DNA of 64,000 nucleotides from Paramecium octaurelia (lineage: Eukaryota; Ciliophora; Oligohymenophorea; Peniculida; Parameciidae). Both the position numbers and the translations under genes were made by a program. The notes beneath the pieces were generated by a model. The model saw only the letters and a list, made by a program, of their open reading frames with translations. It searched no databases and was not told the origin of the DNA. Numbering within the stretch: the stretch's first letter is position 1; each line of letters starts with the position of its first letter. Positions 35,994 through 48,474 of the stretch are shown piece by piece. The stretch covers positions 455,505 through 519,504 of the forward strand of contig CAJJDP010000014.1 of NCBI GenBank assembly GCA_905182995.1, written 5' to 3'.

Positions 35994-37735
35994 TCAATCT
36001 AAACTTAAATGCAAATGAGGATCTGAGATACCATCCTCAATGTTTTTTTTCATCTGATCTCTAAACCTTCTTAAAGCATCTCTGACATCTGGAATCTTCT
36101 TTTGAACTATTTGAATCAGTAAGGGAGATAGAAACATTAAGGCTTAATCTTCCTAATCCCCTTACCAACTCTGTATTTAGATTCCGTTATCTGGTTGAAA
36201 CTTAAAGTTCTCGGCCAGATTATCAATAATTATGGTTCTCCTTACATCTCGACCAATCCTTTGAATATCTTTGACGTATGCATTGTCAACCAAAATAGTG
36301 TGCTAACGATATAGTCTATATCCAATCACTCTATCTTCATCTATCAAATCCAATATGAAATCAGCGTAATCTTACTGTGCTGCAGTAAAAATCACTATCT
36401 CATAATACTTAGACATTTCCTTCAAGAATTATTAGGCATATGGTCTAACCAAAAACTATCCATCATCCACTAACTATATAGAAATACACTCAAATACTTC
36501 TTAATAATGGACTAATGTTTCATCTAAATCTATAACCAAAGTGTATTTATTTGTTTTAGATAAGTAAGGTATCTGTTAACAATCAATCACTTCTTCATAG
36601 TCAAACTAAAAGTCCGAAGAATCTCTTGTTAATCTCAACTATTAAATGTGTACTAGCTTAAAATATAGATTTTATATTTAATACTATTTTATCGTATTAG
36701 TACTTAATAAATTTTGTTCCTTATTGTAAATTGATGTTGTCAATTATTGATAAGACTTTTTCTAATTAATTAAGGTTATTATCAGTAGCATTTTCAACGC
36801 TAAAAATATTGATAATAAACTTACAATAGAATTAGAAGTGAATATACTACATTACTATTTTTGCGTATTAAATTGATATCTATCATTTGCTGGTTTTTTC
36901 TGGCTCGTACCTTATTTAACCTAGCTAAAATTGCTGCCTTTTAAGATTGAGATAAAGAATTTGATTAAAGCATCAACTCCAAATGTAAAACCATGCTGCT
37001 ATGAATGTAAAATAATAGATTTTTTATGTTTTATTAATCCTCTTCAAATGAATCCGATAAAACTTTATATAAAACAACTAAAATCCCAATTCTTTCCAAA
37101 ATCATTGATTTACATAAGACTTATTAATATACCAGATCTTTTTCTTCAAACATAAAAGTAGAAATTTAATTAAGATAATTTTAACATTATTTAATTACTT
37201 TTTACTTTTTGCTGATAACAGCCAAAATGGTAAACACAATTTCCTCTAAATTAATAAACTATTAAATTTATTCTTCAGAGTCACTCATAGTATAACTTGT
37301 TGATTCATTTTTATGAGATTTCGATTCTTCTGTTCTACATCTCAAAGAATCTAGTTTCTAATTTTTATTTAGTATCTTATCTTACCCAACTTTACAATTT
37401 ATTTGTTGATATATTTTTTTCAATTACTAAGGCATTTAATATAAAAGTTATGGTGAAATAGATCTTTGTGTTTTATTTATTGATGATTTTTCATGTTAGG
37501 AATTCGGACTAGAAGTTCTATTAAAATACTAATCTTATGAATTAGTTCTCTTTTAAAGTTCTTATAAGAGAACATTAATTTTCGGAGCTGATTTTTTTTT
37601 TTCATTAAATGATATATTCAAGGTTTGCTTATCCTTAGATTGATCGCCAACATTTCTTGATGATCGATTATCAATAGGAGGCTTTTTGATTTTGCTTGTA
37701 TATATTTTTTTCAGTTGCTGTAGATCGTAATTCAT
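35994..37735 (-). CDS. CTD/SCP-type phosphatase with long N-terminal region
   Basis: Predicted 553 aa. Introns 36820-36847, 36657-36684 and 36474-36497 join a 340-residue N-terminal region to an SCP-type HAD phosphatase. Catalytic DLDETLVHY has Asp384 and Asp386. Then QFLVRPYAQQFL, EIVIFTAAQQDYAD, YRLYRQHT, RRTIIIDN and KIPDVRDALRRF follow in family order. The N-terminal region starts Ser/Lys/Asn-rich and becomes helical (about 190-340), with no known domain. Without the first two introns the ORF breaks at 36794 and a false start appears at 36791. By family it removes phosphate from Ser/Thr, classically in the Pol II CTD. Confidence 0.85.
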
Positions 37736-38923
37736 TAATTAGTTTTAATATATATTTTATATAAGAATGAAAAAATTTAGATTTTTAAAAACACAAACAT
37801 TTTAAATTAGACATGGGATCGTATTTTAATTTGCTAGATCGCTATAAATTTTAATAAGTATTCATACACATTAATATATTTATCATTAAAATCATTTTCT
37901 ACTTTAATTCTATTCGCTATACTAATAAGTATTTATCAAGAAACTTCGTATTCAATTCTTGAGTGTTCAGTCGAACTAAATCATTGATGGGTTTCTCATT
38001 TACACTTAGATAAAGATGGAATAATAATCTTAATCTGCAATTGAGAATTTTATTCCATAAACCAGTGAAAATTATAGATTCAGCAATAACAATAGATCTT
38101 TGAATGTATTTCTTATAAGCAAAGGGAAATTCATCAATTGTGAAGATACACACTCAAATCGATCGAGATTTAGCACAAAATATGAATTCTTTATGTGATG
38201 AATTGAGTGTTTTATTATGATAATGATATTATAATTTTATTTTATGTAATTGATAATAATGAATTTCTCTTCTTTAAAAATTTATGAAAAAATGCATATT
38301 TTTCCTAAAGATTATGATTTAATTTTTTAATACATTAGATAGTCGTATATATTTTATTTAAAATATTAACCAATATATTATCCAACAAAACGTAGGATTG
38401 AAAAATAATGATTTTTTTCAGCAACATACGATTTTCTCGTTTAATCAAGACAATAATAAATATCAATATATTATAATTTATTTTAAATGTCAATACTTAT
38501 TATTAATTAGTAAAAATGAATAAATACAAATTTTTGCATAAAATTATAAAGATATTTTAAATATCTAAAAATAATTCTCGAAAGCGACCCCCTAGAAATG
38601 TGGCCTTTCAAATTATTCTATGAGATGACTCTTCTCTTCAGTAAATACTAAAATTTGGATTTCTAAATCATTTTAATTTATTAATAAGTTAGATATCAAA
38701 ATCTTAGTGTAATCAACTAAAGCAGATCAATACAGATTTCATTCCCGAGATAAATAGAATAAATATTATTTAAGTAAAAAGTTAAGTTACTTTAAAACAA
38801 ATACAGCTTGATAAAATCTCTTATTTTGTGATGTGATGCGTAAAACAACTTAATATACATCATTATTCATCAAGATAGTTGATTTCCTTATCACCAAAAA
38901 ATTGCATTTATTTTAATAATATA
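37736..38923. other. 1.2-kb spacer with a possible gene relic
   Basis: No intact gene. The only coding-like piece is the minus-strand frame at 37917-38153. The remainder is very AT-rich with short homopolymer runs. Confidence 0.45.
37917..38153 (-). pseudogene. Coding-like fragment without start codon
   Basis: About 78 codons read as a balanced globular sequence (SIVIAESIIFTGLWNKIL, LLFHLYLSVNEKPINDL), unlike translated spacer. A TGA directly precedes it, no ATG is in frame, and no splice acceptor that would save it was found. It may be a decayed duplicate, common after Paramecium genome duplications. A missed exon is the alternative. Confidence 0.35.
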
Positions 38924-40129
38924 ATGAATACCATTCAATTTTCTCATGTCAAAACTGAATCAGAAGACATAACTAAACTTTCTCCTACTTCCACTAAAAC
39001 TACATAATAATTATATCCGGCATAAGATGATATCATGAGTCCCATCTCAGCCAAAATAAAAATAAAAGATAGTTTCAATGAGTTCTTAGATGGTAGGATC
39101 AACACTTTTTAACTTCTTCAAGCAAAAAATTGTCCTCGTCTACATCAGCAACAGTAAATTGAATAACATGAAAAGCAAGCCAGAGAAAGAGAATCTAAGG
39201 GTATGGTTATTTTGGGACCATTGCTTAGATTTAAACACAAATATAAACATGTTAAAACTCAGTCTGAAGAAAGAATAAATTATCTGAAAACAAAGATAGC
39301 AGCTCTTAACAATCTAATAAAATCTAAAGTCGTAAATAGAAAAAAGGACAATGATGAAAAACGGAGAAGAAGCTTATAAAATGTTGGACTACTAAAATCT
39401 ATAGTCGAAGCATCAGAAAACATAAATAAGAAAATTGAATAGGTTGAGACATATGAAAAAATGGTACCATAAATGAAAGCATTAAAAACTGTTACAATTA
39501 GTTATGACGATTAAAAGATGTTTAGAAAATAATAATTAAAGTCAAAATTAAATACATAAACTTCAACTAATCCAAAACTATTTCTCAAGACCTAATTACA
39601 AGATTCAAGTAAATAGTTTTTAAAAGAATTAGAAGAGATGAATGAAAAAAAACAATAAAATTTAGACAGACTTTCTAGAATGAAATTACTGTCTGATAAT
39701 AAATTATAAAAAACACACAAATACGATCTCTTTGTCAAAGAAGTCCTAACGTACAAGGATATCGAATTGTATGATTACTTACATCAACAACCCCAATAAG
39801 TTTAATATAGATGTCACTTTACAAATCAAGGAGAAGATGCTGCTAATCTAAACTAAGTTAAACCAAAAAAAAAAATCCTTAAAAAACAGCATAAAAAATA
39901 TAAAACCCTTACTGAAAGTAATATGAATCAAATTCTTGATGTTTCTGATACATCCTCTTTATAATCTGCATATGAAATACATTTAGATAATTTATATGCT
40001 CAAACTATAGAAGTGAAAAAGTAATTGTTGAAGAAATCTATGTTACCGAAAAGAATCCGATAAATGATAAAACTTGATGAATTAGGTAAACAGACTTTAC
40101 ATACTAGTACTCATAAACTTAAACATTGA
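38924..40129 (+). CDS. Coiled-coil hypothetical protein
   Basis: Intronless 401-aa frame. The N-terminal 60 residues are polar. Residues about 75-260 are rich in Lys/Glu/Gln/Leu with heptad-like spacing (ERINYLKTKIAALNNLIKSK, LKELEEMNEKKQ), suggesting a long coiled coil. The C-terminus is basic. An apparent 28-nt GT...AG stretch at about 39199-39226 would break the frame and is not spliced. No homologue recognised; a cytoskeletal or basal-body role is possible but unsupported. Confidence 0.65.
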
Positions 40130-40310
40130 ATATATTTATTAAAATATAAAAAATAATATGGCATTATGTATATATCTTCTTGATTATCATATTCATTGTT
40201 AATATTTCTCTTCCTCTACTTATTGGGTATGTATAGCAGATTGAATCCTTGAATTTCTATTTTTAATTGAATTGATAAGTGATCCAGGATCAACATTTTA
40301 TTTTGGAATT

Positions 40311-41799
40311 TCATCTTCCAACAATTGATTTATACTTTAAATTATAAGATAACATTAATTACTGATTCATTTAAGTTTATCTAAAATGAGACAAATCTTA
40401 TTAAGTAGAAATGAACTCAACACTCCATACTTCAATTCTATCAATATTCAATTTTGTGATATGAGGTGCCAATATATGACCTGTTGCAAAAGTCTTATCA
40501 TCATCTGTGATATAGCTATCCTTCAAATTTTGACCATCAATCCAAATTCTATGTTGTTCATATCCACTACCTCCAATACCCAATCCAAATTTGCTTAATT
40601 TCTTCAATAAAGATTATGGCAATGGTCTACCTTGATCACTATTCAATAAGGCATATTTGCTTTGTCCCTTCCCTTTGCCAGTTATAAATTGTTAGTATTT
40701 TGGAACTATGGAAAAGATTGAGGAATTCTTATCTCCAGTGATGTCTGGTGCTAATCTCCACCTTGATGAATTGAAATAACCGAATAGATAATGCTATTCA
40801 AAGGCATCTAAATTTTCATCAGGAGTGTGTTGATATGGCAATTTTTCATACTTATTTAATCGTTCGACATGTCTAAATAATAATAGAGTTGGAGAATTTT
40901 AGGATAACAATTGATTTGATAAAAGGTTTAAATCAAATTAATCTTAACCTTCCTAATAAGCAAATAGCAAATTCAATTTTTTGGTTTAGTAGAACCATGG
41001 AGTGCTTAAATAAAACAATCCCAATATTTGATAGTTGATAATAAGGGAATTATCAGTCAGTTCTGGAAGTTTAATCTTGTGAGAGGAATCAGTAAACTTT
41101 CCAGCAAAGTACCTTCTTATGACTGTATTAATCAAAGGAACTTCCACCTTTATTTAATTACAAAACTATTGTAGGTCCATGTTGCTTGTTTTATCTAAAG
41201 GATATTCTCATTTATATTACCTCCAAAAATATTATTGATCAATAGTTTGGCTGCTACATCATCGTCATCACTTAATCTATTGCCTTTTGGACTCAGCATA
41301 TTGATAATCTCCTTTATAAATATCCCTGCCTATAAATATGTGATTTCAACTTTGGTTAACAATTACAGCTTGAATTCTTCTCTCTTGTAAATTTCAGGAT
41401 GTTAAATGGATATCAGTAATAATAACTAGTATTGTTCCAAATGCTTGTAGTTATTTGTATAAACATATATTTCTGATTTCTATTTTGTAAATAGTTCCAC
41501 TAATAATCGTTTTTAACATCATTACTTGATAATACAAATGTTTCCCTGTTCACAATGTTTGTTTCACTTTGGCTTTTGATAAATTTAAAGATTTTATCAG
41601 CTAATTACGTATTTTCTGTGAAGGCTGTTCTAAAACCTTCGATGGCAATAAATTGTTCAGCTTTTCTAATTTATATGATTCAAAACTACCCTGGTGCAAC
41701 TGAGGACAATTTCTTAAATTTCTCATTACATTTCTCCAGTTCTTTGCTATTTAAAGAACTCTTTTCTTAAAGATTTTTTCTTGAACTATTACAGCCCAT
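40311..41799 (-). CDS. TLDc-domain protein, MEAK7 (TLDC1)-like
   Basis: Predicted 470 aa with introns 41666-41689, 41500-41525 and 41195-41220. It begins MGCNSS, an N-myristoylation signal with a palmitoylatable Cys. A helical middle comes next, then a C-terminal TLDc domain: LLFAYQEG...SPTLLLFRH, FGYFNSSRWR and SIFSIVPKYQQF, ending in FGLGIGGSGYEQHRIWIDG and IEVWSVEF. The order acyl anchor, helical region and TLDc matches MEAK7, a lysosomal mTOR-pathway protein. TLDc proteins can also bind V-ATPase. Location on an endolysosomal membrane is inferred from the family. Confidence 0.83.
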
Positions 41800-42887
41800 T
41801 ATATCTATATCAATATAATTAAATAAATAAATAAAATAAAATTATATAAAAAAATGAGAAGCCATTTGGGAATCAGATTATAATGATCATCATTATATAT
41901 TCATAACAATTCTTAGTCATATTCTATCTATATTTCCTAATCTCATGAATTTTACTTAATCAATATTTAAGATTCATTAATTAGATTTTTAAGTTCACTT
42001 TGATTTGTTCCAAGAAAATAATAAATGAAAAGCCTTCAATAAGAAGGATATAATGATCAATCTTCTAATTCAATTTTAATTAAATTTCCTTATATTACCA
42101 CTAATACAATAAATATCTTTGATTACACAAATTTCTCATAAATTCACTTCAACTCTATAGTATTTATTTTTATTGCAAATTATTTAAGTATCGTACCCTA
42201 TGTCTGATATAACTAATTTTTAATATCAATTAGCAAATTCTAGTATAACCATTATCAATTTTGTTCAATTAAAATGTAGCAACCCTTTTTTCTTATTGGA
42301 GAATTCTTTATATTTTAGTGTTTATTTTATATGTATTGAGATTTTCATCTATATGTTATAAATATTTTATGATAAATTAAATTAAATAGTATAATTATTA
42401 TTCATTTTGTTATAAAAAGAGCATAATGTGAAAATATTAAATTTATTTACTAGAGTATCTATTTAAAATATTGAGATTTGGATTGAATGCAATTCTTTAA
42501 AATACCTGTAAGATTTTTTAGAATTATGAAAATCAATTTCGATATGATTAACTGTGATTTTATAATTGATTTATAATAATTTCATACTAAAATCATAGTT
42601 GTAAGGCAATTAATTATTTTGGATAAAAATGCATGTAATCTAGTTATCTTAAAAATATAGTTGTTTTTAACTAATGTAACCAATGGATTTAAATTTACAA
42701 TTTGAGATAGGTTTTCATTAGTTTAAATTTATTTATCTAAATTTGATAATAATATTTTTAAGACGCTCTCTCTTGCTTGTGGGATTGAGTAAATGATTGA
42801 ATTATATATTGATGATAAATAATTGGTATGTGAATAGATTCATGAATAAAATTATCAAATGGGTTTGTCTGAATTGAAAGCAGTTTT
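41800..42887. other. Gene-free 1.09-kb spacer
   Basis: AT-rich and without a coding-like frame on either strand under the ciliate code. It lies upstream of the TLDc gene. No repeats or RNA genes were recognised by eye. Confidence 0.45.
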
Positions 42888-43118
42888 TCATTCATTTTCT
42901 AATTCACGAAAATGATTCAAAATATCATCAATGTCATCATCCATAACTTCCTTTAAGTTCTCAAATCTTTTGAGAGGCAGAGGTTTAATAGGCTAAATGA
43001 CAACCTTTCTGAATACATCAATATCATTTGTAAATTGACTCTCCTAAGATATTGCATTTGAAATCGATTGAGAGGAGTGAGTGACTGTTTACGAGCCGCA
43101 ACATTGCTATGCTCCCAT
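42888..43118 (-). CDS. Small protein with MGAQQCC acylation motif
   Basis: Intronless 76-aa frame starting Met-Gly-Ala-Gln-Gln-Cys-Cys-Gly-Ser. This is the same type of start as the gene at 19207-19455 and is predicted to be myristoylated at Gly2 and palmitoylated at the Cys pair. The body is polar and ends in an acidic helix (VMDDDIDDILNHFRELENE). It is too short for most gene finders but has balanced composition, unlike the flanking spacer. Function unknown. Confidence 0.6.
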
Positions 43119-43426
43119 ATTTAATTTAATAATAAATTAAAGTGTATTTACTTTGAATATTAATGAAGTAAATTCGAATGTTATAAAATAATTAATATTA
43201 AATAAGTAATCTACTCCTATTAAAATTTGGATGAATTTGGTAGGAGTAAGAAACTAGAGCATGTGAATGATATTATTTTAGAATTATTAATAAAATTATT
43301 ATTTATTTTGGATGTGGTATAAAAACTTTTCAAAACAAAGTTGGAATCTTCGTGTTTGGAGGTATACTTTAGTGATCATAATAACATAGAAAGGCTAATA
43401 TATTATTCAACCAAGACGACATTGGT
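43119..43426. other. Short spacer
   Basis: 308 bp between divergent genes; AT-rich, no motif recognised, presumably promoters. Confidence 0.4.
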
Positions 43427-43937
43427 ATGTTCAAGACAAAAGGTGTTTTGAGATGGAAGGATACTGTATTCAGAATGGCCAGAAGTGAAGCATGCGTATG
43501 AAATTATTCATATGAATGATAGTTAAGAGGATTCAACTTCTTCTTCTTTGCTGGAATGATTGGGTCATTCATTTGGGTTAAATCAAACTATTATGATCCA
43601 AAATATGTGGCACCTAAAAAAGTAGAAAGCGAGAAAGAATTAGAGAGATTGGATGCAGAGGCTGATAAAATATTATTTAAGAATAGATTGGAGGCATATT
43701 CAAGACCCCATAGAAGTTTGGAAGACTTGATTGCCTTCTTGTCTGGGTATTGATAAATAGATAATTGTTCATAGTTCAAAGACCTTTGATTAATTTGCTG
43801 ACTTTATCAGTTACGAGGAAGCAATGAATAACAGTATGGATCAATAAAATGGTTTGGATTCGTGGATGGATGACTAAGACTAAAGAATGCTTAAATATTA
43901 TCAAAGAAGTATTGGACGCACTCCAAAATTTGATTGA
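43427..43937 (+). CDS. Small single-TM hypothetical protein
   Basis: Predicted 151 aa with introns 43496-43522 and 43747-43774; the second keeps the frame going past an apparent TGA at 43751. The N-terminus is basic (MFKTKGVLRWKDTVFRMAR), then comes one hydrophobic segment (GFNFFFFAGMIGSFIWV, about 26-42). The soluble part is charged and ends in YYQRSIGRTPKFD. Size and layout suit an accessory subunit of a mitochondrial membrane complex. The neighbouring ETF-QO gene is mitochondrial too, but linkage proves nothing. No family recognised. Confidence 0.65.
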
Positions 43938-44023
43938 GTTAGTCAAGTACATATAAAATAAATAAAATATATATATATTGATATTTTAATTCTGTTGTTA
44001 AATGAATAAAAAATATAATAAAA

Positions 44024-45785
44024 TCACATTCCAGAACTAAATATAATACATATATGATTACTAGTTTGGTCCTCCTCCGGCTTCTGGGACAGTCCATCTG
44101 ACATAATCTTTGGGCATCTTGATGTCACAAGTCTTGCAATGTAGACAATTTTAAGCATTGATTTACAACTTTTTGCCTTCCTTAGTATCAATAAATTCAT
44201 AGACTTTAGCTGGGCAAAATCTTTATTCAGGGCCATCATACAAATTCAAACTTTCCTTAGGCCCAGCCTCTTTGATCACTTTAAGGTGTGCTGGTTAATC
44301 ATGCTCATGGTTGGTTCCACTTTACATATAATCAAATATTTACCTTCTTGCTAGGTTGTCCAATAAATCAAAGGTCAATTTTCCATCTGGCTTCTCATAC
44401 TTAATCTAAGGAGCTTTATCTTTAGTCAAATATGATTCGCTTTCTTTGACATGAGATTTGATATTCCAAGGCTCCCTTCCTTTTGAGATGAAACCATCAA
44501 ATGCACCATAAAACAATCCAGAATAGATATTGTATTTAAATGAACCCTTGAAGTTTCTTGATCTATATAATTCATCGTAAATCCAAGATGATTTAACAGC
44601 ATCTTCATATTCAACTAATTCTTATCCTGGTTCTACATTTTGTTTAGCACAAATAGTTTCTGCTGCCAACATTCCTGATTTCATGGCATTATGAGATCCC
44701 TTAATTTTCATAACATTTAAAAATCCAGCAGAACAACCAGCCAACATACCTCCTGGAAATGTTAATTTAGGAATTGAAAAGTAGCCTCCTTCATTTAAAA
44801 CTCTTGCACCATAGCTTATACAGGTTCCATTCTTAAGATATCTTGAGATTTTTGGATGTTTCTTTAGATTTTAAAACTCTTGATATGGACTTAAATTTGG
44901 ATTCTCGTAGTCCAAACCAACTACCAACCCTAAATGTATTTGATTAGTATTCTTATGATATAAGAATGATCCTCCATAAGTATTTCTACATAAAGGCCAT
45001 CCAACTGTATGTTAAACTAGGCCAGCCTTAAAATCTTCAGGAGGAACTTCCCAAACTTCTTTTAATCCAATACCATAAGATTGAGGTTCACAATCTGATC
45101 TTATATTTCATAATATTTACCTTTTCTCAAATTGTATTTTTCAATGACTCTCTCAGTAATTGAACCTCTTGCTCCTTCGCATAATATTGTTTAATTTGCC
45201 ACTATATCTATTCCCTCTTGATAATTGGATTTTTTCTCTCCATTCTTACCGATTCCCATGTCTCCTGTTGCTACTCCTATCACTCTATCTTTTTCATCAA
45301 ATATCACTCTTGCTCCAGAAGTACTTGTAAAAATGTCCACTCCCAAAGCTTAAGCTTATTCTCCCATCCATACACATAAATCACCCAAGCTTATTACATA
45401 ATTTCCATGATTCCTAATTGTAGATGGATAAAACATGTGTGGAATCTGAAAACTCAATTTTTCGTTCCAAAGGATATGAAAGTGATCCTCTGAAACCGGA
45501 GTATCCAAAGGAGGTTTCTATATTGTAAATTAATGACAAACTTACATTTTCCATTTTCTCCCAATTAGGAAATAATTCATTCATTGCTGTAGGTTGAAAG
45601 CAATTTCCACTCAGAATATGGCCCCCCAAAGTACCTGACTTCTCTATTACCACAACTGATTTGTTAGGGTCCAATTCTTTAATTCTTATGGCTGCTGACA
45701 GACCTGCTGGACCTGCTCCAACAATAAGTACGTCATATTGAATCTTTTCACGCGAGAAAAGAAATCTCGTAATTTTTTTTAACAT
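44024..45785 (-). CDS. ETFDH: Electron transfer flavoprotein-ubiquinone oxidoreductase
   Basis: Mitochondrial inner-membrane flavoprotein passing electrons from ETF (beta-oxidation and amino-acid breakdown) to ubiquinone. Predicted 552 aa with introns 45518-45545, 45095-45120, 44320-44343 and 44037-44061. A short basic leader ([14 protein letters not shown]) precedes the FAD fold [26 protein letters not shown] and [17 protein letters not shown] blocks follow. The 4Fe-4S ligands are in [10 protein letters not shown] and [13 protein letters not shown]. Splicing the last intron yields the ending GGGPNYSGM, matching the conserved family C-terminus. Confidence 0.95.
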
Positions 45786-46203
45786 TAATATTATTTTCAA
45801 TTTCCAATAGAGGCATTATGAAAATTAATACTAAATTACAATGCCTTCTCAATTTTAATCATGCTTGTTAAATTGTCAATTTTAATTAAAAGATTTGTAA
45901 TTGATTTCTACATGTTTACATTTTATGATCATCTACTTAACTAATTATACAGTTTAAACTCAAAGAAACATTTAATTAATAGAAATCTAATTTATTTCTT
46001 CTTTTCAAATACACATTCTATCCATAAATGCTATGAGTTCGTAATTTATAAATATTAACTGACAAACTAAAGATCATGTTTTTATTTCGAAATATCCTAA
46101 TTTTATTTCTCAATAGAGTGGAGTAGGGTATTTATAGAAAATAGTCATTTAAAGTAAAATAATTATATAAATATTTTAATGAAGACTCGAGGTTCAAAGA
46201 AAT
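45786..46203. other. Spacer between divergent genes
   Basis: 418 bp of AT-rich sequence between the ETF-QO ATG and the CXC gene ATG; no motif recognised. Confidence 0.4.
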
Positions 46204-47139
46204 ATGTTTAAACTCCCTAAATTTGGACAGGTATTTAAATAAGATAGCTAAACAAATTTGCCTTTGCTATTTTATATTGAAAATTTTAATTTATTTTTAG
46301 AAACTTCACAAAAGTAAGATGAAACAATAGGCGATCCAATTATAACCAAGATTGATATGGATAACGAAGACTAGGTTAAATAAACTAGTGTCATTAATTT
46401 TCACTATAATTAAGGTATTAAAAAACTATAAATTACAAAATCATATCCAATTGAAAAAAGCGGTAATTATTTTTCTAAATTTAAGTAGGTTTTAAAGCAA
46501 ACAAAACCAGAAGCAAACCTCTGGTATTGGATTTATTTCATAGCATAAAATAGGGATAGGACAATAAACTTTATGATATCATGGATGTTAATCAATATAT
46601 GTCATTGAAAGATTAATAATAGTCTTAAAATGTTCCCAAATCATTAAGATGCAAATGCAATAAATCTATGTGTTTGAAATAATATTGTGATTGTTTTGCC
46701 AATGGAAATATGTGCACTAATCAATGTTAGTGTTAAGGTTGTCACAATAGTGAAGAATATATGGAAGAAAGAGAAGAAGCTATTAGCAAGCTGAAAATTC
46801 AAAATACATCCTTTGAAGTACTAAAGATTTTTTATAAACTAGAAAGAAGCCCCAATAGGAATAAGTTGTAAATGTAAAAAGTCCAAATGCACAAAGAAAT
46901 ATTGTGATTGTTACTAAAATAAACAAAAATGCAATGATAATTGTTAATGCAATAATTGTGAAAACTAATTAGAAAAGCCTGAATACATAGAATAACGAAT
47001 AAATCCACATTCCCTATCATAATTTGATGAGAATAGCAGATATCCCAAGTCTCCCATTATCTCCAGAGGGTAATTTTTATTTAGAAGGAATGATAGCATG
47101 AATTATTCTAATTCTTTTGGTTATTCAAGAAGTATTTGA
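46204..47139 (+). CDS. CXC (tesmin/LIN54-type) domain protein
   Basis: Predicted 294 aa with introns 46463-46488 and 46818-46842. Two Cys-rich CXC repeats: LRCKCNKSMCLKQYCDCFAN with CTNQCQCQGC, and ISCKCKKSKCTKKYCDCY with CNDNCQCNNC, separated by a helical linker (about 35 residues). This tandem arrangement is the CRC domain of LIN54, tesmin and plant TSO1/CPP proteins, which binds the cell-cycle CHR element, so a nuclear transcription role is expected. The N-terminal start at 46204 is the first ATG of an unspliced frame. The last 158 bp fall inside the assembly repeat. Confidence 0.88.
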
Positions 47140-47302
47140 TATTAATTATGATTAGAAATTTTAATTCAATAAGAAGGCCCATATTATTTAAAGCAAGACT
47201 CATAAGGATTTAATTGAAAAAATGATATTAACTGTAATTATATAAAAAAATCATGGGAGACTCTTTTTATATGTTTTCTAAGGTGTGCAATATACTATTT
47301 AC

Positions 47303-47485
47303 TCAATTATTGAGCTAGGTAGATTAAAGGTTTATGTTACCTTTTCGGCTGGACTTTTAATACAATTAATCTATGCTTCTATTTGATTTAATTTTTCAGG
47401 ACTGTTTTGAATGTACTGAATTTCTTTAAATTACTGCGAAATCATCCTCCATTTATTGCATTTTTGGTAGTTAACACCATCCCAT
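47303..47485 (-). CDS. Doubtful small protein frame
   Basis: Coding-like helical peptide (ISQQFKEIQYIQNSPEKLNQ) of 38-41 aa with a 26-nt intron (47315-47340). A second, 31-nt intron may lie near the 5' end; Met at 47445 is the alternative start. It is repeated identically at 48638-48820 in the assembly duplicate. No family recognised. Confidence 0.3.
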
Positions 47486-47536
47486 TGTATTTAAATAAAA
47501 AATTAATTATTAATAAATAAATTAATTAATTTAAGG

Positions 47537-48093
47537 ATGTCAATGAGTGAACAGAGTAAAACAGAAAATCGGATATTTGTGACTGGATACTCAACAAAAG
47601 ATAAAAATGAAGAGGATATCAAAAGCCTTTTTTCTAAGTATGGTGAAATCATTGAATTCTCTTGGAAGGGTCGTTTTTGTTTCATAGTAAAATTAGCGTC
47701 TATTTTATTAGGCTTATTCAAAAGCAGAAGAAGCTACAGAAGCTGTGAATGAAATGAATTAAAAAGATTAAGATGGCAACACTTTCGTCGTCGAGATAGC
47801 CAGAGCCAAAAAAAAAGATGGTGAATGCTACAAATGCGGAAGAATTGGACATTTGTAAATATTTGATGAAAATTTATTAGTGCTCGAAATTGTAGATAAA
47901 AAGGAAGATCATCAAGTTCAAGTTCAAGGTATATTTAGTTATATGTAGACGTCATAAAAGAAAGGTTAAGAGACACAGAAGAAGAAGTCCATCCAGTTCA
48001 TCCAGTTCTTCTTCATCATCTTCATCTAGAGATAGAAAGAAGAAATAGAAAAAACCAAAAAAAGGAAAGGAATCTTCATCATCAAGTGATTGA
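47537..48093 (+). CDS. SR splicing factor with RRM, zinc knuckle and RS tail (copy 1)
   Basis: Predicted 161 aa with introns 47687-47711, 47855-47880 and 47929-47948. The RRM (about 9-85) has RIFVTGY as RNP2 and an RNP1-like KGRFCFIAYS. A CCHC knuckle CYKCGRIGHFARNC follows, then an Arg/Lys/Ser tail (RRHKRKVKRHRRRS, then a Ser run). RRM plus knuckle plus RS is the layout of SRSF7/9G8, a nuclear splicing and mRNA-export factor. The RNP1 is split by an intron. It is identical to the frame at 48872-49428, so there is probably only one gene. Confidence 0.88.
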
Positions 48094-48162
48094 TTTAAAA
48101 AGAATTTGGATATATATCGATGATAAAAAATTATCGTGTTTTTTTGTTGTGAATAAATCAAA

Positions 48163-48315
48163 TCATTTTTTCAATGCTTATTCGTTGTCTCTCAAAATTT
48201 ATAAAGCAGTCTTTAACGAATTCAATTAGCCTTCTCTCTTGCTTGCATTGGATCTGAAATTTGAATCATATAAATCTTTTTGGACTCTTGTAGTTTCTAA
48301 TAATTATTAAGTATT
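48163..48315 (-). pseudogene. Truncated 3' copy of trichocyst matrix gene
   Basis: The last 51 codons, including the TGA, of the gene at 49498-50603 appear here a second time and stop at the N at 48316. This is the end of the first repeat unit, an artefact rather than a real pseudogene. Confidence 0.8.
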
Positions 48316-48316
48316 N

Positions 48317-48474
48317 AATACATAGAATAACGAATAAATCCACATTCCCTATCATAATTTGATGAGAATAGCAGATATCCCAAGTCTCCCATTATCTCCA
48401 GAGGGTAATTTTTATTTAGAAGGAATGATAGCATGAATTATTCTAATTCTTTTGGTTATTCAAGAAGTATTTGA
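48317..48474 (+). pseudogene. Truncated 3' copy of CXC gene
   Basis: The final 158 bp of the CXC gene coding sequence repeat here with no 5' part. This marks the start of the second repeat unit. Confidence 0.8.

Noticed and set aside
36789..36796. Separate start codon for the second SCP phosphatase, 2 bp after another gene's stop
   Set aside because: Two 28-nt introns (36820-36847 and 36657-36684) fuse both frames into one 554-codon gene, so neither the stop nor the start is real.
39199..39226. 28-nt GT...AG intron in the coiled-coil gene
   Set aside because: Removal would break an otherwise continuous 401-codon frame.
43747..43774. Stop codon ending the small one-TM protein after 99 aa
   Set aside because: The TGA lies in a 28-nt GT...AG intron, and the following exon continues a clear coding sequence for 52 residues.
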